A stretch of DNA of 64,000 bases from Geodermatophilus bullaregiensis (GTDB lineage: Bacteria; Actinomycetota; Actinomycetes; Mycobacteriales; Geodermatophilaceae): assembly GCF_016907675.1 (NCBI RefSeq), contig NZ_JAFBCJ010000001.1, forward strand, positions 1,240,001 to 1,304,000, read 5' to 3'. Under the pieces are notes generated by a model. That model saw nothing but the letters and a program-made list of their open reading frames with translations. It ran no database searches and was not told the DNA's origin. Each line of letters begins with the position of its first letter. Positions within the stretch are counted from its first letter, which is position 1. Shown in pieces: positions 34,975 to 43,446 of this stretch. The translations under genes and the position numbers were made by a program.

Positions 34975-35913
34975 GTGACCCAGCGACTGATCACCCACCT
35001 GCGGCACGTCGACCTCGCCGTGCCCGACTTCGGCAAGCAGCTCGACTTCTACACCGGCACCTGGGGCCTGACGGCCGAGCACAGCGACGCGGGCCTGGCC
35101 TTCCTCGCCGCCGAGGGCAGCCCGGAGCAGTACGTCGTCCGGCTGCGCGAGTCCAGCGACAAGCGGATCGACCTGATCTCCTTCGGCGCCGCGAACCGGG
35201 CCGACGTCGACACGCTGGCCGGCGGCCTGGCCCGCGACGGCGTCCAGCTGGTGCACGAGCCGCGTGACCTGCAGACCCCCGGCGGCGGCTACGGCTTCCG
35301 GTTCTTCGACAACGAGGGCCGCACCGTCGAGATCAGCTCCGACGTCGCCGTCCGGCAGCACCGGGCGATCGAGGAGGGCGAGTCGATCCCGGTCCGCCTC
35401 TCCCACGTGGTCGTCAACTCCGCCGACCCCGAGGGCACCCGCGCCTTCTACGAGAAGCACCTGGCCTTCGCCCTGTCGGACACGCTCATGCACCCGCGGA
35501 TGGGCGAGATGATGTGGTTCATGCGGGTCAACGCCTGGCACCACTCCATGGCGATCGCCCGGGGCCCGCACCCCTCGCTGCACCACGCCAGCTTCGAGAT
35601 GCGCGGCATCGACGAGTACATGCGGGGCACGGGTCGCCTGCTGCGCGCCGGCGTCGAGAAGATCTGGGGCCCGGGCCGGCACATGGCCGGCAACAACACC
35701 TTCAGCTACTTCCTCGACCCGCACGGCAACACCGTCGAGTACACGACCGAGCTCGAGGTCCTCGACGAGGACACCTGGCACCCGCACGTCTACGACTTCA
35801 GCGACCCCGAGGTCTCCGACCAGTGGGGCACCGCGAACGCGATGAACGAGTTCGTGGCGAAGAAGTCGTTCAACGACCCCGACGAGGGTCTGTTCGTCGC
35901 CCCGCCGGTCTGA
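34975..35913 (+). CDS. Type I extradiol ring-cleavage dioxygenase (VOC fold)
   Basis: A 312-residue two-domain dioxygenase. Iron ligands are in the second domain: His in RLSHVVVNS (about residue 143), His in LHHASFEM (about 203) and Glu in GNTVEYTTE (about 256). A conserved active-site Tyr/His region (NNTFSYFLDP) lies between. The N-terminal domain is the usual non-catalytic copy. The length matches catechol 2,3-dioxygenase and BphC. It cuts a catechol or dihydroxypyridine next to the hydroxyls. GTG 34975 follows GAGGAA. Its stop overlaps the FAH gene start (TGATG). Confidence 0.92.
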   Translation: MTQRLITHLRHVDLAVPDFGKQLDFYTGTWGLTAEHSDAGLAFLAAEGSPEQYVVRLRESSDKRIDLISFGAANRADVDTLAGGLARDGVQLVHEPRDLQTPGGGYGFRFFDNEGRTVEISSDVAVRQHRAIEEGESIPVRLSHVVVNSADPEGTRAFYEKHLAFALSDTLMHPRMGEMMWFMRVNAWHHSMAIARGPHPSLHHASFEMRGIDEYMRGTGRLLRAGVEKIWGPGRHMAGNNTFSYFLDPHGNTVEYTTELEVLDEDTWHPHVYDFSDPEVSDQWGTANAMNEFVAKKSFNDPDEGLFVAPPV

Positions 35914-36881
35914 TGCGGTTCGCCACCTGGGAGGCGGACGGCCGGGTCCGCGCCGGCGTCGTCAGCGACGCCGGGCTGCACGAGCTCCCCGCCCGGACGA
36001 CGGTGCTCGACCTCGTCCGGGCGGGGCTGCCCGCCGCGCTGGAGGCCGGTGCCGAGGCACTGCGCGGACCGGCGGTGCCGGTGTCCGAGGTGCGGCTGCT
36101 GCCGCCGCTGGAGGCGCCGACCGTGCGCGACTTCGTCGCGTTCGAGGAGCACGTCGAGGGCGTGCGCAAGGCCATCGACGGCGTCGCCGGCGTGGTCGAG
36201 GAGTGGTACCAGGCGCCGACGTTCTACTTCACCAACCCGTACGCGCTCGTCGGCGCGCACGACGACGTCGCGGTGCCCCCGGGCTCGCAGCGGTTCGACT
36301 TCGAGCTCGAGGTCGCCGTCGTGGTCGGCCGCGACGGCGCCTCGCTGTCGCCGGAGGCCGCCCGAGAGCACGTCTTCGGCTACACGGTGCTCAACGACTG
36401 GTCCGCCCGCGACCTGCAGGCGCGGGAGATGCGGGTCAACCTCGGCCCGGCCAAGGGCAAGGACTCCGCGACCACGCTCGGACCGTGGCTGGTGACCGCC
36501 GACGAGCTCGAGCCCTACCGCGACGAGGAGGGCTTCCTGGCCCTCGACATGCGGGTCTCGGTCAACGGCACCGGGGTCGGCCAGGACCTGCTCTCGAACA
36601 TGGGCTGGCCGTTCGAGGAGCTGATCAGCTACGCCTCGCGCGGCACCCGGGTCCGCGCCGGTGACGTGCTCGGCTCGGGCACCTGCGGCAACGGCGGCTG
36701 CCTGGCCGAGCTGTGGGGACGGCGCGGGGAGTCCGCCCCTCCCCCGCTGCGGCCCGGCGACGTCGTGGAGATGACCGTCGAGGGCATCGGCACCATCCGC
36801 AACCGCGTCGTCGAGGGCGCCGACCTGCCACCGGTCCGGGCCGCCCGCCCGCGGCCCCGTACCCGCACGCGCACCGCCTGA
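35913..36881 (+). CDS. Fumarylacetoacetate hydrolase family protein
   Basis: A 322-residue FAH-fold enzyme. The metal acids are in FDFELEVAVV (Glu-x-Glu, about residues 131-133) and NDWSARDLQARE (Asp, about 164). GSGTCGNGGCLAE replaces the common GSGT-hydrophobic block. Relatives act as 2-hydroxyhepta-2,4-diene-1,7-dioate isomerase/hydratase, oxaloacetate decarboxylase or acylpyruvase. The C-terminus is a basic PRPRTRTRTA tail. ATG 35913 overlaps the dioxygenase stop. In this operon it most likely handles the hydroxymuconate-type ring-cleavage product or its shortened keto-enol. Confidence 0.9.
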   Translation: MRFATWEADGRVRAGVVSDAGLHELPARTTVLDLVRAGLPAALEAGAEALRGPAVPVSEVRLLPPLEAPTVRDFVAFEEHVEGVRKAIDGVAGVVEEWYQAPTFYFTNPYALVGAHDDVAVPPGSQRFDFELEVAVVVGRDGASLSPEAAREHVFGYTVLNDWSARDLQAREMRVNLGPAKGKDSATTLGPWLVTADELEPYRDEEGFLALDMRVSVNGTGVGQDLLSNMGWPFEELISYASRGTRVRAGDVLGSGTCGNGGCLAELWGRRGESAPPPLRPGDVVEMTVEGIGTIRNRVVEGADLPPVRAARPRPRTRTRTA

Positions 36882-36893
36882 GAGGAACCACCC

Positions 36894-38078
36894 GTGTTCG
36901 AGTACTTCCCCACCGGCCCCTACACCTGGAACCTCAGCGTGGTCGCCACGCTGAACTCCGGCGGGCTCATCGACGAGGTCGACCGCGCGTGCCGGCCGAT
37001 CAAGGACGCCGCGAACAACGGCGAGGACGCCGGGACGCCGAACTTCCTGCGCGCCTGGACCACCCTGACCGACCAGCTCGTCGGCCAGGCCGAGGAGGCG
37101 GAGAAGGCCGGGCACACCCGCACCGCCGGGCAGCTGTGGTTCCGCGCCAGCAACTACCTGGCCCAGGCCGAGCGGATGCTGGCCCACTCCGACCCGAACC
37201 GGGTGCCGACGTACCGGCGGATGCTCGAGCTCGCGCAGAAGGCGTTCGAGACGCACAGCCCGCGGGTCAGCCGGGTGGAGGTCCCCTACGAGGGCACCAC
37301 GCTGCCGGCCTACCTCAGCCGGGCGCCGGCCGCCGACGACGGTCCCGTGCCGGTGGTGGTGCTGGTCAACGGGCTGGACTCGACCAAGGAGCACATGTAC
37401 GCCTCCAGGCACTGGGAGGAGCTGGCCGCGCGCGGGATCTCCTGCCTGATGCTCGACCAGCCCGGCACCGGCGAGGCACTGCGCCTGCAGGGGCTCACCG
37501 GGCGCGTGGACGCCGAGGCGTGGGGCGCGGCGGCGGTCGACTTCCTGCAGGCCCGCGACGACGTCGACGGCGACCGGATCGGCGTCGTCGGCTGGTCGCT
37601 GGGCGGCTACTACGCGCCCCGCGCGGCGGCCTTCGAGCCGCGGTTCGCGCTGTGCGTGGCCTGGGGCGCCAACCACGACTGGGGCGCGGTGCAGCGCCGC
37701 CGGCGCGAGCGCGAGGGTGAGCGTCCCGTGCCGCACTACTGGGAGCACGTGCTCTGGGTGTGGGGTCACACCGACCTCGACGAGTTCATCGAGTTCGCCG
37801 ACCAGGTGAACCTGGAGGGCACCGTGGAGCGGATCCGCGTGCCGTTCCTCGTCGCGCACGGCGCGAACGACCGGCAGATCCCGCTGGAGATGGCCCACCG
37901 GTCCTACGACCAGGCGGTCAACTCCCCCAAGCGGGAGCTGCGCGTGTTCACACCCGACGAGGGCGCGACCGAGCACATCGGCCTGGACCACCTGCCCCAC
38001 GTGAGCACCTTCATCGCCGACTGGGTGGCCGACACCTTCGCCGAGCTGGCGCACCGGAAGGCCGGGGCGGCGTCGTGA
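36894..38078 (+). CDS. Alpha/beta hydrolase, FrsA/2,6-dihydroxypseudooxynicotine hydrolase-like
   Basis: A 394-residue hydrolase with an N-terminal helical cap (about residues 1-125; FRASNYLAQAERMLAH) and an alpha/beta core. The nucleophile elbow is G-W-S-L-G-G (Ser near 232). The Asp is in AHGANDRQIP (about 325) and the His in DEGATEHIGLDH (about 360). The layout matches C-C bond hydrolases of pyridine and aromatic catabolism related to DHPON hydrolase. Such enzymes split a beta-diketone product. GTG 36894 lies 12 bases after the FAH stop. It is likely the C-C cleavage step of the pathway. Confidence 0.88.
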   Translation: MFEYFPTGPYTWNLSVVATLNSGGLIDEVDRACRPIKDAANNGEDAGTPNFLRAWTTLTDQLVGQAEEAEKAGHTRTAGQLWFRASNYLAQAERMLAHSDPNRVPTYRRMLELAQKAFETHSPRVSRVEVPYEGTTLPAYLSRAPAADDGPVPVVVLVNGLDSTKEHMYASRHWEELAARGISCLMLDQPGTGEALRLQGLTGRVDAEAWGAAAVDFLQARDDVDGDRIGVVGWSLGGYYAPRAAAFEPRFALCVAWGANHDWGAVQRRRREREGERPVPHYWEHVLWVWGHTDLDEFIEFADQVNLEGTVERIRVPFLVAHGANDRQIPLEMAHRSYDQAVNSPKRELRVFTPDEGATEHIGLDHLPHVSTFIADWVADTFAELAHRKAGAAS

Positions 38079-38476
38079 GCATGCTGTTCGTCAAGCTCCC
38101 GGTGCGCGACCTGGCGGCGGCCCGGGCGTTCTACGAGGCCCTCGGTTTCCGGATCGAGGAGACCTCCTCGGACGAGGGCGAGGCCGCGGTGGTGCTGGGC
38201 GAGGAGATCGTCGTCGCGCTGCACACCCGCGAGCGGTTCGCCGACCTCGTCTCCGGGGCGGTGGGCGACCCGGTGCAGGGACCGACGGCGGTGCACTGCC
38301 TGACCGCGGACAGCCCCGCGGCGGTCGACGAGCTCGTCGGCAGGGCCGTGGACGCCGGCGCCCGGCCCGGGCCGTCCGCGCAGGAGGAGGACGTCCGGTA
38401 CAGCCGGACCTTCACCGACCCGGACGGCAACGCCTGGGAGATCGCCTGGATCGGTCAGCTGCACGTCGTCAACTGA
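38075..38476 (+). CDS. VOC family protein
   Basis: A 133-residue single-chain VOC protein, with FVKLPVRDLAAARAFYEALGF at the start and FTDPDGNAWEIAWI at the end. The late Glu of the metal site is present (WEIAW); the first position is Lys/Leu rather than His. GTG 38075 overlaps the previous stop (GTGA); ATG 38081 is an alternative. Last gene of the ring-cleavage operon. It may act on a pathway intermediate or serve as a detoxifier. The function is not evident. Confidence 0.83.
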   Translation: MSMLFVKLPVRDLAAARAFYEALGFRIEETSSDEGEAAVVLGEEIVVALHTRERFADLVSGAVGDPVQGPTAVHCLTADSPAAVDELVGRAVDAGARPGPSAQEEDVRYSRTFTDPDGNAWEIAWIGQLHVVN

Positions 38477-38567
38477 CCCGGTCGCCCCGCCGCCCCGGGG
38501 ACGGCCGGGCCCCGGGCGGACCGGCCGTGCGAGGCTGCCCGTCGCCCCCGACGAGAGGTCCCCGCCC

Positions 38568-38984
38568 GTGCCGTCCCCCGACGTCGTCGCCGCCCGCGTG
38601 CAGGGCGTGCTCGACATCCCCCTGCACCGCTTCCTCGGCGTCCGGCTGCGCGACCCGGCCGAGCCGTCCGCGGGCATCTGGTTCCCGGTCGACGACGCGG
38701 CGCAGAACCAGGCCGCGCTGCTGCACGGCGGCGTCGTCTACACGCTGCTCGACGTCGCGGGCTTCCTGGCGCTGCTGCCCTCCCTCGGGGACGCCGAGCA
38801 CGCCGTCACCCACGACCTGTCGGTGTCGCTGCTGCGGCCGGTGCGCGCCGGCGCGCGGGTCGACGTCACCGGCTCGGTCCTGCGCCGCGGCCGGGCAGTG
38901 GCCTTCCTGCGGTCCGAGGCCACGGTGGACGGCGTGGTCGTCGCCTCCGGCCAGGTCACCAAGAGCGTCGTCCCCGCGGGCTGA
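38568..38984 (+). CDS. PaaI-like hotdog-fold thioesterase
   Basis: A 138-residue hotdog protein. HGGVVYTLLDVAGF supplies the acyl-thioester-binding helix. The catalytic acid of PaaI relatives is at the Asp in this helix, and the HDLSVSLLRPVRAG strand follows. Such proteins hydrolyse aryl- or acyl-CoA. GTG 38568 follows GAGAGG. It stands 91 bp after the catabolic operon and could be the end of that transcript or separate. Confidence 0.86.
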   Translation: MPSPDVVAARVQGVLDIPLHRFLGVRLRDPAEPSAGIWFPVDDAAQNQAALLHGGVVYTLLDVAGFLALLPSLGDAEHAVTHDLSVSLLRPVRAGARVDVTGSVLRRGRAVAFLRSEATVDGVVVASGQVTKSVVPAG

Positions 38985-38998
38985 GGGGCGGGGGCCGG

Positions 38999-39811
38999 TC
39001 AGCCGAGCAGCGGGCGCAGGTTCTCCGTCCACACGTCCCAGCCGAGCCGGACGATCAGCGCCGTGACCACCACGAGGAACACCGCGCGGATGAAGCCGGT
39101 GCCGCGGCTGGTCGCCGTCCGGGAGCCGAGGTAGCCGCCGAGGGTGTTCGCCGCGCCGAGGAGCAGGCCCAGGCCCCAGACGACGGACCCGTGCGGCACG
39201 AAGAACGCCAGCGCCCCGAGGTTGGTGGCGACGTTGACGATCTTGGCCTTGGCGCTGGCGTTGAGGAAGTCGTAGCCCAGCAGCGACACCAGCGCGAAGA
39301 CGAGGAACGAGCCCGTGCCCGGCCCGAGGACGCCGTCGTAGAAGCCGATCCCCGCGCCGACGGCGAGCGCGGTGCCGTGGTGCCGGCGACCGGCGTGCCG
39401 GAGCGCGGTCACCTCCCCCAGCGCCGGGCGGAACGCGGTGAACAGCGCGATGCCCACCAGCGCGAGGACGATGACCGGTTTGAACACCGGCGCCGGCAGC
39501 AGCGCGGCCACCGACGCCCCGCCGGCGCTGGCGGCCAGCGCGACCGCGGCCATGGGCAGCGCCGTCCGCAGGTCGGGGTGCACCCGCCGCTGGTAGGTGA
39601 CCGCGCTGGTGGTGGTGCCGAAGACCGACCCCAGCTTGTTGGTGGCCAGCGCCTGCACCGGGGAGAGCCCGGGCACGAGCAGCAGCGCGGGCAGCTGCAC
39701 CAGCCCGCCACCGCCGACGACGGCGTCGACCCAGCCGGCCGCCAGCGCCGCCACGAGCACGAACGCGAGGACCGACGGCGTCAGCCCGTCGGGGAGGAAG
39801 AACTCGCTCAC
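38999..39811 (-). CDS. TauE/SafE family sulfite/anion exporter
   Basis: A 270-residue membrane protein with about eight helices. The duplicated family motif appears as GWVDAVVGGGGLVQLPALLL near the N-terminus and GFYDGVLGPGTGSFLVFALV in the second half. Relatives export sulfite, sulfoacetate or related organosulfonates. GTG 39811 gives the expected VSEFFLPDGL start. A long open frame upstream is not coding. Convergent with the thioesterase gene. No sulfonate genes are near, so the substrate is open. Confidence 0.88.
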   Translation of the reverse strand: MSEFFLPDGLTPSVLAFVLVAALAAGWVDAVVGGGGLVQLPALLLVPGLSPVQALATNKLGSVFGTTTSAVTYQRRVHPDLRTALPMAAVALAASAGGASVAALLPAPVFKPVIVLALVGIALFTAFRPALGEVTALRHAGRRHHGTALAVGAGIGFYDGVLGPGTGSFLVFALVSLLGYDFLNASAKAKIVNVATNLGALAFFVPHGSVVWGLGLLLGAANTLGGYLGSRTATSRGTGFIRAVFLVVVTALIVRLGWDVWTENLRPLLG

Positions 39812-40010
39812 CGGGTCCGCGTCCCCGCCCCGGCACCGCTCCCGCCTCCCCGCACGCCTGGCGTCCCCCTCTGCTCGTCGGGGGGCGAGCCTGCCCCAGG
39901 CGGGATGGCGGCGGACGGGCGGGGTCGGGTGTCCCCGGCTGTCACACTCACGCCGTGGTCGGCCCGCGCGGCGGGGCTCCGGCTGACGGCGGACGAGGCG
40001 AGGAGGACCG

Positions 40011-40301
40011 GTGGGCCACGTCGTGCGGGCCACGTGGACGGCGACCGGGGAGTCGGTGGACGCCGTCCGGTCGGCGCTGGCCGAGCTGGGGCCGCTGTCG
40101 CGGGAGGAGCCGGGCTGCCGGCACTGGATCGCCCACCAGGACCCGGCCACCCCGCTGGTGTTCGAGCTGTTCGAGGTCTACGACGACGCCGACGCCTACC
40201 GGGCGCACCAGGAGTCGGCGCACTTCCAGCGGCACGCCGTCCCCACCATCCCGCTGCTGGCGAGCCGGAAGCGGCTGTTCTCGGAGACCCTCGACCTCTG
40301 A
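40011..40301 (+). CDS. Antibiotic biosynthesis monooxygenase (ABM) domain protein
   Basis: A 96-residue dimeric ferredoxin-like-fold protein. EPGCRHWIAHQDPATPLVFELFEVYDD and AYRAHQESAHFQRH are typical of the ABM/YgiN family. GTG 40011 is preceded by GAGGAGGA. Relatives oxidise quinols, act on haem or are lyases. No special partner is adjacent; the divergent TauE gene and convergent DODA gene flank it. Confidence 0.85.
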   Translation: MGHVVRATWTATGESVDAVRSALAELGPLSREEPGCRHWIAHQDPATPLVFELFEVYDDADAYRAHQESAHFQRHAVPTIPLLASRKRLFSETLDL

Positions 40302-40335
40302 CGCCCCTCGACCTCTGACGCCGGGAGCGACCGCC

Positions 40336-41217
40336 TCAGGCGACCTGGAACGAGCGCCTGGCCAGGCCGATGAAGAAGCCGTCGATCGTCGTGGTGACGC
40401 CGGCCGCCGGGTCGGTGGCGGCACCGAGGGTGACGAACAGCGGCGTGAAGTGCTCCACGGTCGGGTGGGCGTAGCGAAGCCCCGGCGCCCGCAGCCGGAA
40501 CCGCGCGAGCTCCTCGACGTCGCCGCGGTCGAGCGCGTCGGCGGCCCAGGCGTCGAAGTCCGCCGACCACTCCGGGACGGCGCCGCCGAGCATCTCCCGG
40601 GTGAGGTACGGCAGGCCGTGGGTCATGAACCCCGAGCCGACCACCAGCACGCCCTGCTCGCGCAGCGGCCGCAGCCGCTCGCCCAGGGCCAGCAGCGTGG
40701 CGGTGTCGTGCGTGGGCAGGCTCAGCTGCAGCACCGGGACGTCGGCCTCCGGGTACATGACCTTCAGCGGCACCCACGCGCCGTGGTCCAGGCCGCGGCC
40801 GCGGTGCTCGAACACGTGCGCCGTCCCCGGCAGGACCGCCCGCAGCTGCCGGGCCAGCGCACCCGCCTCGGGGGTGTCGTAGCGCATCCGGGAGTACATC
40901 GGGTCGAAGCCGCCGAAGTCGTAGACCAGCTCGGTCGGCACGGTGCTGGTGATGCCGAGGGAGTCCGACTCCCAGTGCGCGCTCACGATGAGGACCGCGC
41001 GCGGCCGGGGCAGGGCGCGGGCCCAGGCGGCCAGCTCGCGCATCCACGGCGCGTCCTCGAACAGCGGCGGGGCGCCGTGGCTCAGGTAGAGCGCCGGCAG
41101 CGGGCCGTCGTCCGGCGTCCAGGGGCGGTGCTCCCCGAGCCCGGCGACGTGCCGCAGGTGCGCGGCGAACGGGTGCCGCGGGTCAGTGCGCGCGTCGGCG
41201 GCGGCGGTGGTGTCCAC
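40336..41217 (-). CDS. Class III extradiol dioxygenase, DODA type
   Basis: A 293-residue LigB-fold dioxygenase. The metal-binding and acid/base histidines lie in LYLSHGAPP (about residue 47), IVSAHWES (about 80), GLDHGAWVPL (about 145) and THGLPYL (about 200). These occur in the order seen in plant and bacterial 4,5-DOPA dioxygenases. The gene starts three bases after the GTP cyclohydrolase II stop, so the two form one transcript under the MarR-site promoter. The substrate could be DOPA-like catechols or another dihydroxyarene. Confidence 0.88.
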   Translation of the reverse strand: MDTTAAADARTDPRHPFAAHLRHVAGLGEHRPWTPDDGPLPALYLSHGAPPLFEDAPWMRELAAWARALPRPRAVLIVSAHWESDSLGITSTVPTELVYDFGGFDPMYSRMRYDTPEAGALARQLRAVLPGTAHVFEHRGRGLDHGAWVPLKVMYPEADVPVLQLSLPTHDTATLLALGERLRPLREQGVLVVGSGFMTHGLPYLTREMLGGAVPEWSADFDAWAADALDRGDVEELARFRLRAPGLRYAHPTVEHFTPLFVTLGAATDPAAGVTTTIDGFFIGLARRSFQVA

Positions 41218-41220
41218 GGG

Positions 41221-41898
41221 TCAGCCGGCCAGCGAGAGGTCGAGGGTGTGCGCGGTGTGGTCGCGCTTGACGGTCAGGTACCGCGCGTTGGCCGCGGACA
41301 GGTGCACGCCGGTGGCCACGCGCTCGGTGACGGCGACGCCGAGCAGCTCCAGCTGCAGCGCCTTGTCGGGGTTGTTCGACAGCAACCGGACCCGCCCGGC
41401 GCCCAGGGCCTGCAGCATCTGGGCGGCGACGGTGTAGTCGCGCTCGTCCTCGCCGCGGCCCAGGGCCAGGTTCGCCTCGTAGGTGTCCAGGCCCGCCTCC
41501 TGCAGGGCGTAGGCGTCGAGCTTGGCGTACAGGCCGATGCCGCGGCCCTCCTGGCGCAGGTAGAGCAGGACGCCGCCGGCCTCGGTGATCCGCTCGGCCG
41601 CCTCGCGCAGCTGCGGGCCGCAGTCGCAGCGCTGCGAGCCGAAGACGTCGCCGGTGAGGCACTCGCTGTGCGGGCGCACCAGCGGCGCCGGCCCGCCAGC
41701 GGCGGCCCGGTCCACGGCGCCGCGCCAGTCCCCCAGACCCAGCGCCAGGTGCTCCCTGCCGTCGGACAGGCCGGTGAAGGTGAACACCTCCGCGGTCGTG
41801 GCGTAGCCGTCGGCGAAGTGCAGCGGGACCGTCACCCGGGTGCGCACCGCCGCCGACGGGACCGGGGACACCACGTCGGCGCCGAGGGTGAGGGTCAT
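41221..41898 (-). CDS. ribA: GTP cyclohydrolase II
   Basis: A 225-residue stand-alone GTP cyclohydrolase II without a DHBP-synthase half. The zinc cysteines are in SECLTGDVFGSQRCDCG (about residues 78-94), and RQEGRGIGLYAKLDAYALQ carries the catalytic Arg and GTP-binding residues. It opens the GTP ring to start riboflavin synthesis, but an isolated copy in a MarR/dioxygenase operon suggests a specialised pool of pyrimidine, deazaflavin or redox cofactor. ATG 41898 has GGAGG upstream. First gene of the operon, directly behind the palindrome at 41915-41928. Confidence 0.88.
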   Translation of the reverse strand: MTLTLGADVVSPVPSAAVRTRVTVPLHFADGYATTAEVFTFTGLSDGREHLALGLGDWRGAVDRAAAGGPAPLVRPHSECLTGDVFGSQRCDCGPQLREAAERITEAGGVLLYLRQEGRGIGLYAKLDAYALQEAGLDTYEANLALGRGEDERDYTVAAQMLQALGAGRVRLLSNNPDKALQLELLGVAVTERVATGVHLSAANARYLTVKRDHTAHTLDLSLAG

Positions 41899-41914
41899 CG
41901 CGACCTCCGGATTC

Positions 41915-41928
41915 GTTGTACCTACAAC
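41915..41928. promoter_or_regulatory. Perfect MarR-type palindromic operator
   Basis: GTTGTA-CC-TACAAC is a perfect inverted repeat in the 87-bp gap between ribA and the divergent marR gene. It stands out as AT-rich in this GC-rich region and lies 17-30 bp before the ribA start. It is the best candidate binding site for the encoded MarR protein. Confidence 0.7.
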
Positions 41929-41948
41929 TGAGACGTTAGCGCGCAGAG

Positions 41949-41962
41949 GTTGAAGCTACAAG
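41949..41962. promoter_or_regulatory. Second, imperfect operator copy
   Basis: GTTGAA-GC-TACAAG matches the palindrome at 41915-41928 in 10 of 12 arm positions relative to the same consensus, with its centre 34 bp away. It lies 24-37 bp before the marR GTG start. Two sites on one DNA stretch fit joint control of both divergent genes. Confidence 0.5.
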
Positions 41963-41985
41963 TACCTCGGTGGGACGATGTCGTC

Positions 41986-42483
41986 GTGGAACCGCGGTGG
42001 CTGGACGAGACCGAGATGGCGGCGTGGGTGCGGCTGGTCGCCGTCGTGGAGCTGCTGCCCGGCGTCCTCGACGGCCAGCTGCGCCGCGACGCCGGCCTGA
42101 CGCACTTCGACTACCACGTGCTCGCGATGCTCTCCGAGGCGCCGGAGCAGACCCTGCGCATGACCGAGCTGGCGACGCGGACCAACGCCACGCTCCCCCG
42201 CCTGTCCCACGTCGTGCGCCGGCTCGAGGAGCGCGGGCTGGTCGAGCGGGCACCGTGCCCGTACGACGGCCGGGCCACCAACGCGCGCCTGACGCCGGCC
42301 GGCTGGGAGAAGGTGCGGGCGACGGCACCCGGGCACGTGGCCACGGTCCGGGAGCACGTGCTCGACGCGCTGACCCCCGAGCAGGTCACCCAGCTCGCGG
42401 ACGTCGCGGGCGCGGTGCTCTCCCGGCTGGACCCCGACGGGCGGATGGCCGCCGCGACGGGGCTCCCGGCCGCCGGCCGCTAG
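41986..42483 (+). CDS. MarR family transcriptional regulator
   Basis: A 165-residue winged-helix regulator. MTELATRTNATLPRLSHVVRRLEERGLVERAPCPYDGRATNARLTPAG spans recognition helix and wing (quoted as blocks around residues 55-105: MTELATRTN, LPRLSHVVRRLE, DGRATNARLTPAG). GTG 41986 is preferred because the AT-rich operator copy lies just upstream. An in-frame TTG at 41950 would place the operator inside the gene. Its stop overlaps the stop of the convergent SDR by a few bases. It probably represses its own gene and ribA-DODA until a phenolic ligand binds. Confidence 0.87.
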   Translation: MEPRWLDETEMAAWVRLVAVVELLPGVLDGQLRRDAGLTHFDYHVLAMLSEAPEQTLRMTELATRTNATLPRLSHVVRRLEERGLVERAPCPYDGRATNARLTPAGWEKVRATAPGHVATVREHVLDALTPEQVTQLADVAGAVLSRLDPDGRMAAATGLPAAGR

Positions 42484-43271
42484 CGCTCCCCGGCGGTCCT
42501 CCGCACGAGCTTGCGGACGCCGGCCAGCCACTTCTCCGGGGCGGCGGCCTTCTGCGCCCAGTAGGTGCCGACCTCGGGGTGCGGCAGGACGAGGAAGCGG
42601 TCCTCGGCCAGGCCCTCGACCACCGCCTGCGCCACGTCCTCCGGCGTGATGACCGCGCCCGACGCCGCGACCACCGAGGCCGCGGACCGGCCCTGCTCCA
42701 GCGGGTCGAGCAGCAGCGGGGTGGCGACGCCGAGCGGGCAGACGACGCTGACGCCGATGCCGCGGTCGCCGTAGGTCACCGCCAGCCACTCGGCCAGCGC
42801 GACCGCGCCGTGCTTGGTCACGGAGTACGGGGCGTCGCCGGGGGTGGTGAGCAGGCCGGCCGCCGAGGCGACGTTGAGCAGGTGCCCGCGGCCGCGCTCG
42901 AGCATCGACGGCAGCACCGCCCGCGCGGCGTAGACGTGGGAGAGCACGTTGACGGCGAAGACCCGCTGCCACTCCGACGTCTCGACCTCCAGTCCCCCGC
43001 CGGTGAACACCCCGGCGTTGGAGCAGAGGAGGTCGATCCGCCCGTGCGCGGCCAGCGTCGCCTCGACCAGCGCGGCGACGGCGGCCTCGTCGGTGACGTC
43101 GGTGGTGTCCGCCGTCCCGCCGACCTCCTCGGCCACCCGCTGGGCGGCCGCGCCGTCGCGGTCGCTGACCACGACGGCGGCCGCGCCCTCCGCGGCGAAC
43201 CGGCGGGCCAGCGCGGCACCGATGCCGCTGCCCGCCCCGGTGACGACGGCGACGGCGTCCTGGAGATCCAT
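42480..43271 (-). CDS. Short-chain dehydrogenase/reductase
   Basis: A 263-residue SDR. Cofactor motif TGAGSGIG near residue 11, acid SDRDG near 36, SNAGVF near 85, catalytic Ser in NVASAAG near 135 and Tyr-Lys in YSVTKHG near 149. The segment after residue 225 (GTYWAQKAAAPEKWL) is an extra helix seen in some steroid- or alcohol-active SDRs. ATG 43271 is preceded by a weak site. Tail-to-tail with the MarR gene. Substrate unknown. Confidence 0.87.
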   Translation of the reverse strand: MDLQDAVAVVTGAGSGIGAALARRFAAEGAAAVVVSDRDGAAAQRVAEEVGGTADTTDVTDEAAVAALVEATLAAHGRIDLLCSNAGVFTGGGLEVETSEWQRVFAVNVLSHVYAARAVLPSMLERGRGHLLNVASAAGLLTTPGDAPYSVTKHGAVALAEWLAVTYGDRGIGVSVVCPLGVATPLLLDPLEQGRSAASVVAASGAVITPEDVAQAVVEGLAEDRFLVLPHPEVGTYWAQKAAAPEKWLAGVRKLVRRTAGER

Positions 43272-43446
43272 GCCCGCGTCCTACCCCGAACCGCCGTCGA
43301 CCGCGCAGGACCGCGCCCTCACGCCTGGGGCCGATCGCCGGGACCGGCGTCCCGGGGGAACCGAGCCGTCCGCGGCGCGTCGTGTGCGGCCGCGGGGGCA
43401 CGGGTAGGGGCCCGCTGACCTGCACCTTCCAGCCCGGGGAGCCTCC

